64,000 nt of DNA from Nephrocerus scutellatus (lineage: Eukaryota > Arthropoda > Insecta > Diptera > Pipunculidae). Shown here in pieces: positions 22,815 through 34,244 of this stretch. The notes under the pieces are model-generated. The model ran no database searches. It had not been told where the DNA came from and saw only the letters and a list, made by a program, of their open reading frames with translations. Both the position numbers and the translations under genes were made by a program. The stretch is taken from NCBI GenBank assembly GCA_947095585.1, contig OX352762.1, positions 26,140,669-26,204,668 of the forward strand, in the 5' to 3' direction. Each line of letters starts with the position of its first letter. Position 1 is the first letter of the stretch.

Positions 22815-23545
22815 GTAGTGCTCCGAGCGCGGATTGCATCATCAAGAAAGACAGCATCCGCGAATCAGATTCGAGTCAACAGCTTCGAGTTTTCACGACT
22901 GGGAGGTAAGTCTTGGGGCTGAGATTCCTGGCGTAGAAGAGAAATGGACACGCTTTAAGAACACTGCCATTAATAGTTCTGACTCCATATTAGGCAGTAG
23001 TCGTAAAGATCGGAACGGCTGGTTCGATGACGAATGTAAGCTAGCGACTGAACGTAATATTGTTGCGTACCGAGCAATGCAACAATCTGATAAAACGCGG
23101 GCATCTGATGAATCCTGGGCATACATAAGAAAGAAAGGAGATAACACAACCTGCAGCTATTATCGGTGTTGACGACCGCGTATAAGATTTCCTCCTCTAT
23201 CCTTCAAGACAGGATAGACCCATACGCTTAAGTCATCATTGGTCCATGAAAGTGTGACTTCATCCCAGGCAAAACTACATCTGATCAGATTTTCACCCTT
23301 AGGCAGGTGATGGAAAAATGTCTAGAGTTTCTCACTACACCATATTTTTATAGACTTTAAAGCCGCCAATGATAGCATAGCCAGAGTAGGAATTTATAAA
23401 GCTAGGAGAGAGCTCGGCATCATAGCAGCATAGTTTCGTCTGTCATTGGCGGAAACTCCAATACCCTAGTTAGCTGTGTTTTTAGCAACTCATGAAGGTG
23501 CTCTTTCTATCCTTTATTAGCGGCGATCGGATTACTCCATTTGTC
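22815..23545 (+). pseudogene. RTE-like retrotransposon, internal fragment (copy B)
   Basis: It matches the larger copy at 31470-32620 in pieces: the ERKWTRFKNTAINSSDS-like region (here EKWTRFKNTAINSSDSILGS), GWFDDECKLATERNIVAYRA, then KKGDNTTCSYYRC, the region DFKAANDSIARVGIYKARRE and beyond. A large internal deletion and several stops make it non-functional. Confidence 0.7.
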
Positions 23546-24042
23546 TTTGCAGTATGTGGAACGCAATGTACGAGTATGTTGCGTCATATCGCGTACTTTT
23601 TGGTAGAACTTCCGTGCTTGGGGTGGTCCTAGCTCTCTGTATTGTTAGAGTTTACGGAATTTTTTGTAATTTTTTGTTGCTCAACATTCATTTAAAACAT
23701 TTTTCGCACATAAAGTATTTAGTTCAGGAGAAAAATTAATATGAAGGCAGTAACACGCCGGGTTAGATAAAGTCCGAATTTAAAAGGGCAATGATACTTT
23801 TATTGAAAAAATTTGTTAGATTGTTAGAAATTACTGATTTTATGAAAGTTCAATTATTTGTTTGTCCACTCATTTATCTTGACTTCTACCTGTTAAAATT
23901 TAAGGGGACTTGTCTTAAAACAACTGTTTAGCGCTCGGCTAACGATAGCGTAATTTTAGGAGGAAAAATATACAAAAAAAAAAGGTTTTTATCTTATTGA
24001 AATATAAAATATATATAACTGGAATATTTTGTTCCGTTTTTA
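23546..24042. other. Intron DNA, nothing recognised
   Basis: No recognised repeat or gene. Confidence 0.4.
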
Positions 24043-25231
24043 TCTATATAATAGAGAATTTATTTGTTTGTATATTTGTGCCTAACTAGCTCTGGAACTC
24101 CTTGACCAATTTCAACCAAACTTGGTACACATATTAATTACTATCCGGAATCAAACATAGGTGGTGGGGGGTAGCACGTTTTTTGGCTGTGGGAGCCTGC
24201 TGCCACCCTAACCACAGGCAAAAAACCTGCTTCCCCCTCTGCTACAGTTTTCGGTATCACCGTGATGAATAGTGTTGGTAGTACGCTCCTATGGATGAGT
24301 TATGTATCGCCGCAGGGTGGTGGGTGACCGATAGTAGTGTTGATTATATAGTTTTCGGGGTCGCTGAGTTGAATGGTAATGGTAAGACAGCTCTAGGAGG
24401 ATGGTGTCGATAACTGAGAGGGGGGGGGGTGACCGATATTAATGTCTATTCTATGGTTCAGCTCTAGGGGGATGGGGTCGATAACTGATAGGGGGCGACC
24501 GATATTAGTGTCGATTCTATGGTTTTCGGGGTCGCTGAGTTGAATGGTGATGGTAAGACAGCCCTAGAGGGATGGAGTAGATAACTGAGCGGGATGACCG
24601 ATATTAGTGTCCATTCTATAGTTCTCGGGGTCACTTAGATGAATAGAGTTGGTAGGACACTTCTATGGGTGAGTTGTTTTTCCGGAGGGTGGAGGGTGAC
24701 AGATATTAGTGTCGTTCCATTAGTTTTCGGGATCACGGAGATGAATAGTGGTGCTTAGAATGGTACTCGGCGACCGGCGACCGGATGGATTTCGAGTGAA
24801 AAGGGACAGTGTGAAGCAGTTTTTATCCCACTAATAGCACTCATTTCGACGGATCTACCTTTTAAATTTAAGAGATTGCAATTTCCAGTAAAACTTTCGC
24901 TTTCGATGACGATCAATAGGTCGGAGACTTTATTAAGACAGTTATTCGTTTTGAGATTTGAGACAACTTTTTTTTTGCTACCCTAGAGGGTTCACCTAAG
25001 AAATTATTTATTCTTGCTCTTGAAGTTGAAACGAAAAGCATTGTAAAAGTTTTATAATTTATTTTTTTTAAATTTTATTTTATAGTTTGAATACTTATAA
25101 TTTAAAATACTTATTTTATTTAAAAAAAATTGCAATTTTACCTTAAAGATAGATATCATTATTTTTTCCACCCCAGCCTAATAGAAGATTGAGATGAATA
25201 AAAACCTGGGCAACGCCGGGTAATCAGCTAG
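24043..25231 (+). mobile_element. Non-autonomous Helitron with internal tandem repeats
   Basis: The 5' end begins TCTATATAATAGAGAATTTA after an A, and the 3' end is CTAG (25228-25231) followed by T, the expected A/T target. About 10 nt before CTAG is a hairpin CCTGG-GCAACG-CCGGG with one G-T pair. The interior (24240-24760) holds several diverged repeats of about 100 bp with GTCGATAACTGA and GTGACCGATATTAGTGTC. There are no Rep/helicase motifs, so it depends on another element. Confidence 0.75.
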
Positions 25232-25577
25232 TATTCAATAAAGTACATCATTAGAACTAATTCTACTAATTTTTAAATTCAAAATAAATACTAAATTTAA
25301 ATTGAATTTACAAAAATTATGTACTTTTGCTGTGCTTGTATTTTTCCAACCGGTTTGATAAAAATCATTTAATATCCTGTATGCGTATAGTCATTTTGAA
25401 TACTCAGAAGTTTAAGGAGTATATTTTTGTGAGCGACATTGACAATATGTCTAATTCAACAGGATGCAAAGCTTGTTCTTTTCAACAACAATTGTATAAC
25501 TACATCCACTTCGTAAAAACAAGATGTTCTTCTTTTCCCATTAAAGATTGCTAAGCAGTTTCAGAAAAGTATATATA
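25232..25577. other. Intron DNA, nothing recognised
   Basis: Short random frames only; it ends with the left copy of the target duplication of the next SINE. Confidence 0.4.
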
Positions 25578-25873
25578 ATATAATAATATTTTGGCGCGAC
25601 AGACCATTGCGGTCCAAGGCCTAACTTCTCGCGACCATTTGTGCTGCACATATTAATTTTTGGACACAAACGGAAGGGACCTACAATTTAAGGCCGGATC
25701 CGAACGGCGAATTGAGAAGCTTTCCGAGACAAGGTATTAGTTACTCTAGGCACGTTTGTCACCCATTCGCGAGAGGTGGGACACCGTGAAAAATACTTTT
25801 GGTGTTGCTGAGATTCGAACCTGAACCTCCTGCGCAGCAGCCATGTGCACTACCACTGAGCCACGGCGCCCAC
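25578..25873 (-). mobile_element. tRNA-derived SINE with 14-bp target duplication
   Basis: On the minus strand it runs GTGGGCGCCGTGGCTCAGTG, a body with TTCGAATCTCAGCAACACCA, CGCCGTTCGGATCCGGCCTT, GGTCTGTCGCGCCAAAATAT, and an ATT tail. GAAAAGTATATATA occurs at 25564-25577 and again at 25874-25887, so the ends are certain. Confidence 0.9.
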
Positions 25874-25887
25874 GAAAAGTATATATA

Positions 25888-27219
25888 GTCTACGTAAAAT
25901 CTGCTTATGACTTACTAAATAAATACAGCTGCAGACTTCTGAGAGCTAGCTTATATCACAGCTAGCTTATATACAAAAAAAGACGTAAAAAAGTTTTAAA
26001 AAAGTCCGTAAAATGGCGATTAAAATCCCCGGCCAATCCCATTTGCAAACAACCACCAATTGAAAACGGGGAACAAGAACAATATGCCGTACAACATAAT
26101 GAACACATAAAACTAAAATCATGCCACTGCTTAAAGTTTTCCTAATTAAAACTTTTGTTCTTCGAATTAAAAGGATCATATTGAGAGGCAGAAATGGGAG
26201 AAGGTGAAAATTTTCAAAGCTGAATGAAATCCTCATCATTCTCCAATTCGAGGTGCAGTTGTTCACAGGATAATAGAGGTAACAGCGACTTAAGGTTCTC
26301 AAATTTAATAATGAATTATGTAGTGTTAGTTCTGGTAGATAATTATATGGCAAATATACTGTTTACTATAAATAGTAGAGTATATGTAGAATGGGGACAA
26401 TGAACACTACATCTTCTAATTAATAATTTTACAGTTAGAAAAGTTGATGTTCATCAAGGACTACAAGAAAAGTAAGACAAATATTTCTGGATTTGTTTTA
26501 TTATAAAAAGGTTTTAATTAAAAAGTTCAACTTAAAGTTGACACTTAAAAGAAGTATTTATATTCATCCAGATATTTTTTTTTACAACAAAAGTGGCATT
26601 ATTGAAAGAAATATCAATCAATTAAGTACAGGAACACAAAAACATGTTTATTCGACGTGTCTAAGAACTGGGAGCAAAATAAATTATCCATCGTGATGAA
26701 TGTGGGATATGTTAAGCATAATTAAAGAGCAAAAGTCCTATTTTAAAAATTCATTCACTATAATGATTTTTATAAGAAGGCGGAAAACTAATTAGGTTTT
26801 GATTTGGACGTCAACGAACAGATGTATCTGCTATACAAACTGACCCCTAAAACTAAACCTTTTTGCTATATAACTCCTCACAGGAACCTCTCTCTGACGT
26901 ACAAAATGCTATCAACTGTTACCGACACTTACTTGAGGTCTGTAAGTCAATGATGTCTGGTATCCCCATAAAAATTGACCAAAAAATTAACTTCTTCAAC
27001 TCTTATATTTTTTCTTTTGGTATTGAACAGAAATTGTGGGATTTTCAAATTCATTTAACTTTAGTTGCTTACTACAAATCTTGCAAATTAATTTTCATCA
27101 ACTTCCCATTGTTCAATTGAGTCGAAATTTTGCACAGAAGTGTAGTCCTGGTGGGACACAATGTTATGGTACCAATGAATTGTTCCAATGATGGACTTGA
27201 AATGTAGAAGCTTTGTAAA
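25888..27219. other. Intron DNA, nothing recognised
   Basis: Frames of up to 128 codons occur (minus strand 26353-25967), but they are Leu/Ile-rich from AT bias and have no domain. The last part may include the degraded 3' half of the mariner relic that follows. Confidence 0.4.
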
Positions 27220-27800
27220 GTTCCAACATGGCATATGACATGATAGCGAGTTTCCGTGACATCACGATCATTTTAGTCGGCGAAAAAATATGGTCCAATT
27301 ACACCTCCGACATGAAATCCACACACCACGGTCACTTTTTGTGGATACAATGGAGTCTACAAAAACGAATATTTTGCTTATTGACAAAGTCATTAAGCCA
27401 AAATGAGCTTCATCGCTGTAGATGATTTTTCGATTCAGTTCTTGGGTTAATTTGATCCTGTAGGGGTGTAGTCCAAGATTTTTACTCAAAACTCGCCACA
27501 ACATGAATGGCGTGTAATCGACTGATTTGGTTCATTTTGTACTGAATCAATTGCGGCTGCGATATTTGCGGTACCTCGACCGGTGGGTTATCTTCCTGGC
27601 ACAGGAACATTTAAAGTGACTACGTTGACTCGAATTTATCCACTATAGCACGCCAGCCCGTCTGGTGGGACGATTGTCACGACCGGAAATTGGAGTAAGC
27701 GCTCTTAAAGTTGCGACCACCGACTCAGAATTTCGGAAATAATTTCCAAACGTTGCCCACTTCACCTTGACAAAAACGTAACCCTTGACTGACGTTTTGA
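27220..27800 (-). pseudogene. mariner/Tc1-like transposase relic
   Basis: Frames on the minus strand show, in order, NSESVVATLRALTPI-like sequence, the linker around 27600, WRVLSKNLGLHPYRIKLTQE, then a deletion, and the first catalytic block IIYSDEAHFGLM. After that come CNWTIFFRRLK, equal to the IGPYFFKN region of the copy at 63211, and a TRYHVI end. Frameshifts are numerous. Similar in layout to the DD41D copies, but the third aspartate region is not visible. Confidence 0.7.
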
Positions 27801-27882
27801 CATTGATGTATCATACAAAAAAGTTTAAGGGTGCGTTTATATTAAAATACAAAATTGTTATGTTCTTATTGAACAATCCTAA

Positions 27883-27995
27883 CTAGCGGAGATACCCGGC
27901 GTTCCCTATTCCACTGACCCCCACGCAACTGACGACCCAGGAGTCAGTTGGGATTCCTTATACACACTGACCCCCTCTATCAACCACCTGTGCTA
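27883..27995 (-). repeat. Helitron 3' terminal fragment
   Basis: Read on the minus strand it ends GGGAACGCCGGGTATCTCCG then CTAG, followed by T. The preceding part has GGGGGTCAGTG-type sequence also found in the fragment at 37137. The 5' portion is missing. Confidence 0.6.
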
Positions 27996-28743
27996 AAAAA
28001 AACCAAAAATACTGTTACGGAATTCAGGCTTTCGAGTTCGTTAAGGATTTTGCAAATAAAATTAACATAAGTTCACAATTTATGCTGGTGATTACTTTAA
28101 ATGCACACAAGAACATTTATGATACTAGTACTTCACAATCGCTTTATCACTTTACAAGAACTTTTAAAACTGGACTGGTTAAATTCCAAACAACTTATAA
28201 TCTTACTTCGGCCTAACGCCTCTATTTATACTCAATCAAAAGCTTCCAGAAACTTCCAATATTGTAGACAAAAATATCCAGAAAATTGTAGCCTTATTCG
28301 CTTATTTACAACTAACGATACTTATATGCAATGAGTCATCTTCTAAAAATAGACTACATGTTCAATCATGTTCTTTTACAAAAACCAGACAAACCGCACA
28401 AACCGGTTTGACTACTTGTTTGACCAGTACACAATGATTCAAACTTGAAGGCGGTTACATTTCAAATTTCAAAGTCTTACAGTCTAAAAGTATGCAACAT
28501 AAAAGTGCTTATTTTTAGTACGCAGTATATAGTTCTAATTTAGTACTTATTTTTGGTACATTATTATTTATCTAGGATTTTAACCTTCTGCACTACCGAC
28601 TACTTTTCGTAGCATTTGCTTTTTTTTTAGATATGCAGTGTTTATCTTGCGATTTATCTTAGGATTCTAATTCTATCTAATGCGCTACTAACTACTTTTC
28701 GTAACAATACCTTAAATTTTATATGATACCAAATTCATACAAA
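27996..28743. other. Intron DNA, nothing recognised
   Basis: A short duplication (CTACTTTTCGTA at 28600 and 28691) is the only structure I see. Confidence 0.4.
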
Positions 28744-28997
28744 CGTGGGCGCCGTGGCTCAATGGAAATGCGCGTGGCTACTGAGCAGAAGGTTCGTGGT
28801 TCGAATCCCAGTAACACCAAAAGTATTTAGAGAGTAATAACTTGTCACGGAAAGCTTCTCAATTCGCCGTTCGGAGCCGGCCTTAAATTGTAGGTTCCTT
28901 CCATTTGTGTCCTAAAATATAAATACGCAACACAAATGGTCGAGAGAAGCTAGGCCTTAGACCGCAATGGTCTGTCGCGCCGAATATTATTATTGTT
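28744..28997 (+). mobile_element. tRNA-derived SINE copy
   Basis: It starts GTGGGCGCCGTGGCTCAATG, with B box GGTTCGAATCCCAG, a deletion of the middle (the CACGGTGTCCC part), then GAGAGTAATAACTTGTCACG and GGTCTGTCGCGCCGAATATT with an ATT tail. No clear flanking duplication was found. Confidence 0.8.
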
Positions 28998-29039
28998 ATA
29001 TATAGCCTATGTTCGACGAAGAAACGTTCGGGCATCACA

Positions 29040-29290
29040 ATGACTGTGTGCTATGTCCTCCGCTGCTTTGTACGCGCTATAATATATATATGTATATAAA
29101 AATGAATGTCTGTTGGTTTGTAATACGACACTAAAACTCAAAAACTAGACAGCCGATTGAGCGGAAAATTTCGCAATATATGCGTCTTAACAAAATTTCG
29201 GTAAAGATCGAGGTGGCGCTTTGTTTAGGTTTAGGCAATAGTAAACCCCTCCCGTGGTAGTGCGCATTCATGTGTGCGGGTGTTGGAACG
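29040..29290 (+). repeat. Helitron 5'-end-like fragment
   Basis: ATATGTATATAAAAATGAATGTCTG matches in two parts the start of the Helitron at 51473 (ATATATAAAAATGAATGTCT). A GGTGGCGCTTTGTT-type segment follows, also as in that copy. The 3' end is not seen; the rest up to exon 2 (29291-29655) is unassigned. Confidence 0.5.
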
Positions 29291-29655
29291 CCCGGCCAAT
29301 GCTATATAAATTTCCAAAAATTCCAAAAATTCTGAATTATTCATGAAAATATGAGATTTTAAAAAAAAATCTTATTGTGACCCCTCAACCCACCAGGAGT
29401 CTGACCACTTTCAAAACATGCTTATTAAGTGCTCATTATGGAATAAAACCCCTACATTTACGTCAAACGGAGCAATGATACCAAAATGCATGTTTTTGTG
29501 CCTTTTGGCGTGGCAACGAGTTGTCTATCTCGCCGTCTATCATAAGATATTCTGAAGAGCAGATATACATGCACAAAAACAAACAAACATACATACATGC
29601 AGACATCAAACATATTCATTCAAATTTTTTACACATTCTTCATTTCACTACTTAC

Positions 29656-29741
29656 TTCCGGGCTTACATCCGTTGCATTAGCACTAGCAACGAATTCTCG
29701 CAAAAATCCATCCAATTCAGTTCCTTCAATATATCCGTTGC
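29656..29741 (-). CDS. Cbp53E: Cbp53E coding exon 2 (residues 53-81)
   Basis: The exon follows an aaccaacag acceptor and ends before GTAAGT. It completes the first EF-hand loop (12 residues from D50, ending at E61, with G55 and I57 at the usual places). It continues into the F-helix and a linker with ELDGFLREFV and a short Ser-Ala-Asn stretch ending Ser-Pro-Glu. The first two bases complete the split glycine codon; the 86-bp length restores phase 0 at its end. The EF1 loop is complete and should bind calcium. Confidence 0.94.
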
Positions 29742-29920
29742 CTGTTGGTTAGGCATGTGTAACAATTGGTTTAACGTGCAGAGAATAAAGAAAAGGGGGA
29801 AAAATAGGATGTAAGAGAAAGAACAATTTTTACGGTTCAATGTTAAGCCGAGAAACGTTTCTTTTCCGCATGACCGCTTGCGTTATGCGGTTGAATTGAC
29901 ATTTACATGTATGTACTTAC

Positions 29921-30077
29921 CATCCTTATCATAGTGAGACCAAACATCCATGAACTGATTTGCTGAAAGTTTCTTGAGTTCCCGCGATTCCGGGTCCCGA
30001 TATTGACGCATAAAGTTTTGTGCCTTTTCAATTTGTACACGTTTTGCAGCGGCAGCAGCAGCAGCAGCAGCATCCAT
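29921..30077 (-). CDS. Cbp53E: Cbp53E coding exon 1 (residues 1-52 plus first base of 53)
   Basis: The exon starts at the ATG at 30077-30075 and ends before a GTAAGT donor. It encodes Met-Asp, then nine alanines, then a KRVQIEKAQNFMRQYRD-type helix leading into the first EF-hand. The first residues of the EF1 loop (D50, K51, D52) are here, and glycine 53 is split across the intron. The alanine run is coded largely by GCA/GCC triplets and resembles a replication-slippage tract. No other ATG lies in the 143 nt upstream of this start, which supports it. The short next intron (179 bp) joins it to exon 2 inside the EF1 loop. Confidence 0.95.
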
Positions 30078-30221
30078 TATGTTTAACTGTGATTGGTTGC
30101 TTACGGTACGGTGATATATTTATAAGAAGTGACGTAAGTAAGCTTATCGTTGGTTTAAGGATGCACTCAAGATGTCGCGAACAGCGAGCGGTAATACGAT
30201 GACACCAATAATGCTTTGCAG
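30078..30221 (-). promoter_or_regulatory. Candidate 5' UTR of Cbp53E with upstream splice acceptor; possible TATA box
   Basis: On the minus strand a good acceptor (long T/C tract ending ttcattgcag) lies at about 30242-30222. It would make 30221-30078 untranslated, joined to an unseen upstream exon. No ATG occurs between it and the start codon. A TATAAATA also lies about 40 nt upstream of the start codon, with a TCACAGT initiator-like site some 33 nt after it, which would instead give a very short leader. I cannot tell which is used; the acceptor looks the stronger signal. Confidence 0.35.
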
Positions 30222-31039
30222 CTGCAATGAAAAGAAAACAAATAATAAACGATAACTTTGTTTCCACAAGAAAATAAGACAAACGTTTTTTGTTTTATCT
30301 CTTGGAATAAATTTAGCTTTTAAAAGAGATGCGGATGTATTTTGTAGCAGAGTATTCACTGTTGTATTGTACAAAAAGTAATTTTTGTTTTGTTCAGTCA
30401 TTCTATACAAATTGAAGCTGCCATTCAAATATGTTAGTTTAAGGCGACATCCGCTATCACACGGAGAAAAAAAGTTTAAGTACTGGACATTTTAGTACCT
30501 ATATGGTACCGTGCAATAATTTTGATAGCGAAAATATACTAAAAATTTGTTTCTCTTTGATACATGAAATTATCGGTTTGTGATAACTAAAATAAGAGAC
30601 ATACCCGTACAACAGATTCTAGTTACTGTTACTCAAATACACTCGCCACACGCGTCAAACGTGTCACACGCGTCACATGTTTCATAAGCGCCACACTCAG
30701 AAATGTTTCATGCGAATGAGCTGCGCACAAAATTTGCTACTAATATTCAGCGATCCCGAAAACTATGGATCCGACACTAATATCGGTAATGTCATACTAT
30801 CACCACACCGTACTTCGTGCTCTAATTCTAGAGTCTTCATTAAGAGGATTCATAACAGCAGAATGGTGTCTTACAAAAATCAGAATATGACATTTATTAC
30901 AGCTGTCATACAAGACATCATCATGTCACATCACATCACATCTAGTCAGCAAAAGAATGAAACCCACCGTTATCTGCTTTAAAGCAATAAATTAACGTCT
31001 ATGCACTCTTCGAGTGCGGGGAAGATTTAAAAACATATA
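30222..31039. other. Upstream flank or first intron; ACGCGT-like piece
   Basis: Apart from CACACGCGTCAAACGTGTCA near 30650, an inverse relative of the ACGCGT repeat, I recognise nothing. Confidence 0.4.
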
Positions 31040-33600
31040 AGCCTCTTAAATGCTCACGCACCTACAGGAGATTCCCCAGATGATAAAAAATAAGAATTCT
31101 TTGAATCAGTCGAACGGGAACTCCACGCCTGCCCTAAGTATGATGTAAAAATCATTCTGGGGGATATGAATGCTAAAATATGTAGGGAGCCTGTATTCAG
31201 GCAGTACATTAGCACACATAGCTTACACGAGAACATTAATGACAATGGACAACGAGTCGTAGAGATGGCAGCAAGCAATAATTTGATCGTTGCGGGTAAA
31301 AGCTTTGCGCGTAAAAATATCCACAAAGCCACCTGGGTAACTCCTGATGGAGCCACTCGCAACCAGATAGACCACGTGTTGATAGACCGCCGCCACAACC
31401 CGAACCTGATGCCGGTACGAACGTACCTAGGTGACAACGTCGACTCGGATCACTATATTGTTGGTATGGTGCTTCGAGCGCGGATTGGACCATCACGAAA
31501 GACTGGATCCGCGAATCAGATTCGAGTAAAAACGGCTGCCCTTCGCAACGAAGAGACCAGAAACAACTACGGTTTAGCTATAGGACTTGCCCTTAATGCA
31601 GGGAGAGTAAGTCCAGGGGCTGAGATGGCAGGCGTAGAAAAGAAATGGACACGCCTTGAAAATACGTCATTAGTACTGCTGACTACAACTTAGGCAGTAG
31701 TCGTTGAGATCGGAACGACTGGTTCTATGACGAATGTAAGCTAGCGACTGAACGTAAGAATGTTACGTTCCAAGCAATGCAACAATCTCATAGAACGCGG
31801 GCACGCGAAGATGAATGTAAAGAGCTCAGATATGAAAAAACAGTTCATCCGCGAAAGAAAGCCTGGGAGAAGAATCTCGTCCATGAGCTAGAACAGTATA
31901 AAGAGCGAGGATCACACTAGGCGCGGAAGTTCTACCAAAGAGTCCGCGGTATTACGCAATATACACCGCGTTGCACATACTGCAAGGACAAATAGGGTAA
32001 TCTGATCGCCGAAATTAAAGGCATCTTAGAGCGATGGGAAGAGCACTTTCATTAGTTGCTAAATGGCCAGATAACTGAGGAATTGGAGGCTCCACCAATG
32101 GCCGAAGATCATACTATGCTGCCGCCACGAAGCATAGACGAAGTTAGCAGAGCGATAAGTCGGCTCAAAAATAATAAGGCCCCGGGATCTGATGGGATCC
32201 CAGCTGAACTTATAAAAATAGGAGGCCCCATATAAAACCAAGCAATTCATGAAATAATAGTGCAAGTATGGGAGGAAGAAGCCAGAGGACTGGCGAAGAG
32301 GCATCCTGTGCCCCATACATAAAAAAGGAGATATCACAAAATGCAGCAATTAACGTGGTATAACGTTGTTGAGTACCGCGTATAAGATTTTTTCCTCTAT
32401 CCTTCAAGAAAGGATAGCCCCATACGCTAAAGTCATCATTGGTCCATAGCAGTGTGGCTTCATCCCAGGTAAATCAACAACTGATCAGATTTACACCCTA
32501 AGGCAGGTGATGATAGCATAGCCAGAGTAGAACTATATAAAGCCATGAGAGAGTTCGGCATCCCAAATTAACTGACACGACTATATAGGTTGACCATGAC
32601 CAATGTTATAAGCCAAGTAAAAGTATCCGGATCACTATCAAGCCGATTCAATATCTGTAACGGGCTCCGACAAGGAGATGAACTGGCCTGGGTCGTCTTC
32701 AACCTGGAGAAAGTGATCCGAGACTCTGACGTAACGGCGAGAGGAACATTCCTCTATAAGTTCATTCAGATACTGGCTTACGCAGGCGATATTGACATCG
32801 TTGGTAGAAACCGAAGAACTGTACAGGAAGCTTTCATCCAGATAGAGCAGGCGGCACGAAATCTGGGGCTGCATATAAATGAGAGCAAAACAAAGTACAT
32901 GGTGGTCACGTCTGTGAGTAGAAGATCTAACATTGGTCCCTCAATTCAAATAGTGGAGCGCAAATTTGAAGTAATGCAATAATTTAACTATCTCGGGTCA
33001 ACTGTAGCAGCATGGAACCAGAAATACGTGCACGGTTGCTTAAAGCCAACAAAGCCTACTATAGTCTGTCAAGACTCTTCAAATCCAGGAACTTAACCAT
33101 AACATCCAAGCTGCTGTTATATAAGACAATGGTCATACCAGTACTTACATATGGATCCGAGAGCTTAGAAAAAAGCACTCTGATTTCTTATCCGCGTTCG
33201 AGAGAAAGTCTTACGGAGAATTGTTGTTGCCGTATGTGAGGAAGGACAATTCCGGAGACTCTATAATGATGAGATCTAGGAGAGTTACCGCGATGTCAAC
33301 ATCGTGAAGAAAGTTAAGCTCGGTAGGCTCGGTGGGCAGGACACCTAGCTCACATGAGCGAAAGGGGATCCTACTCGGAAAGTCCTTTGCGGAAGGATTT
33401 ATGGAACACGACAGCGAAGCCAGCTAATCCTACGCTTGAAGGATGGCGTAGACCAGGACGCCCAAAGTTTAGGGATACCAAACTGGATGACATCGGCTCG
33501 AAATCGGGACCGGTGGAGAGACTTTTTGCGGGAGGCCAGGACCGGGCTCCGGTTGTAGAGCCAAATATGATGATGTTTAAAGAGAACCGCGATAAATGTA
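31040..33600 (+). pseudogene. RTE-like non-LTR retrotransposon (copy A), endonuclease and reverse transcriptase, inactivated
   Basis: The endonuclease domain is best preserved (31050-31690): HAPTGDSPDDKK, then a stop, LGDMNAKICREP, DNGQRVVEMAASNNLIVAGK, TWVTPDGATRNQIDHVLIDR and a VDSDHYIV end. The reverse transcriptase follows in several frames (32090-33000), with RLKNNKAPGSDGIPAELIK-like sequence, GFIPGKSTTDQIFTLRQV, and the catalytic site at 32779-32790 reading YAGD instead of YADD. The 3' part (33000-33580) ends with a LKRPGRPKFR-like region. Stops, frameshifts and the lost catalytic Asp make it dead. RTE assignment rests on the familiar order of these motifs in insect endonuclease-reverse transcriptases. 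Confidence 0.8.
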
Positions 33601-34244
33601 TTGAGTTTCCTAACATCATTTAATGTTCCGATATTGATTGGTTTTTATTTTAGTATAAAAATCCAGTAATATCGTACCACAATTTTATGACGTTTAAATT
33701 TAACTTACGAAATTCATTTATGATTATGTTGCTAGTTTTCAAAAGTTTAATTAAAATCATTGTGTAGGTTTTTTTTCAATGTATATTCAAAACAGCCATG
33801 CTGTAAGGAAATAACTTAAGCAGTCACACTGACATAGACGACAAATATCATCTTATTCTACGAGTATTCTACATCATCTGATGAAAGTTGGAAGAAATTA
33901 AACTCAAGAATGTTTTCTTGCCATTCATTCTTCTTTTTAAAATAAATAGTTGGAAATATAGCACGAGAGCGGAAAAAGTTTGCCTCAACCAACTTTGCTG
34001 AGTCGCATTTGTTTGCACAATTTAAGGACATACAGTGACGTACGAGTTTGTCTCTTAGATAATGGTAGAATGAAAAACGGTGCTATTTTTTGTCACAATA
34101 AATGACATTTATTTGATTTTAGCCGCATGACGCTGGCAATATAATAGAAAGATGAATAGAGGATTTAGCTTGTTTCTAGTTTTTATTTTAAAGCAAAATT
34201 TAGATGATTAGTTTTTAGAGTTTTTTATATTAACTTCGCTTCTA
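33601..34244. other. Flank DNA, nothing recognised
   Basis: AT-rich, no repeat family. The last two bases before the mariner are its TA target site. Confidence 0.45.

Larger units (their letters stand above)
1..30221 (-). other. Cbp53E: Cbp53E (calbindin-32) gene span, 3' part beyond window
   Basis: This is the extent of the only host gene I recognise. Six coding exons lie at 30077-29921, 29741-29656, 19776-19687, 10944-10858, 9839-9699 and 374-319, read right to left. All introns begin GT and end AG, and the phases join without a break, giving 205 complete codons. Intron sizes are 179, 9,879, 8,742, 1,018 and 9,324 bp. Cbp53E is a cytosolic six-EF-hand calcium buffer of the calbindin/calretinin/secretagogin family, known from neurons and muscle in Drosophila. 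The remaining exons, expected to encode EF-hands 5 and 6, lie left of position 1. The big introns are filled by transposon relics, while the 179-bp and 1-kb introns are nearly free of them. Identification rests on remembered similarity to the Drosophila protein; the EF-hand assignment is seen directly. Confidence 0.93.

Noticed and set aside
25967..26353. 128-codon hydrophobic minus-strand frame
   Set aside because: Composition follows from AT bias; no membrane-protein family or conserved motif recognised.
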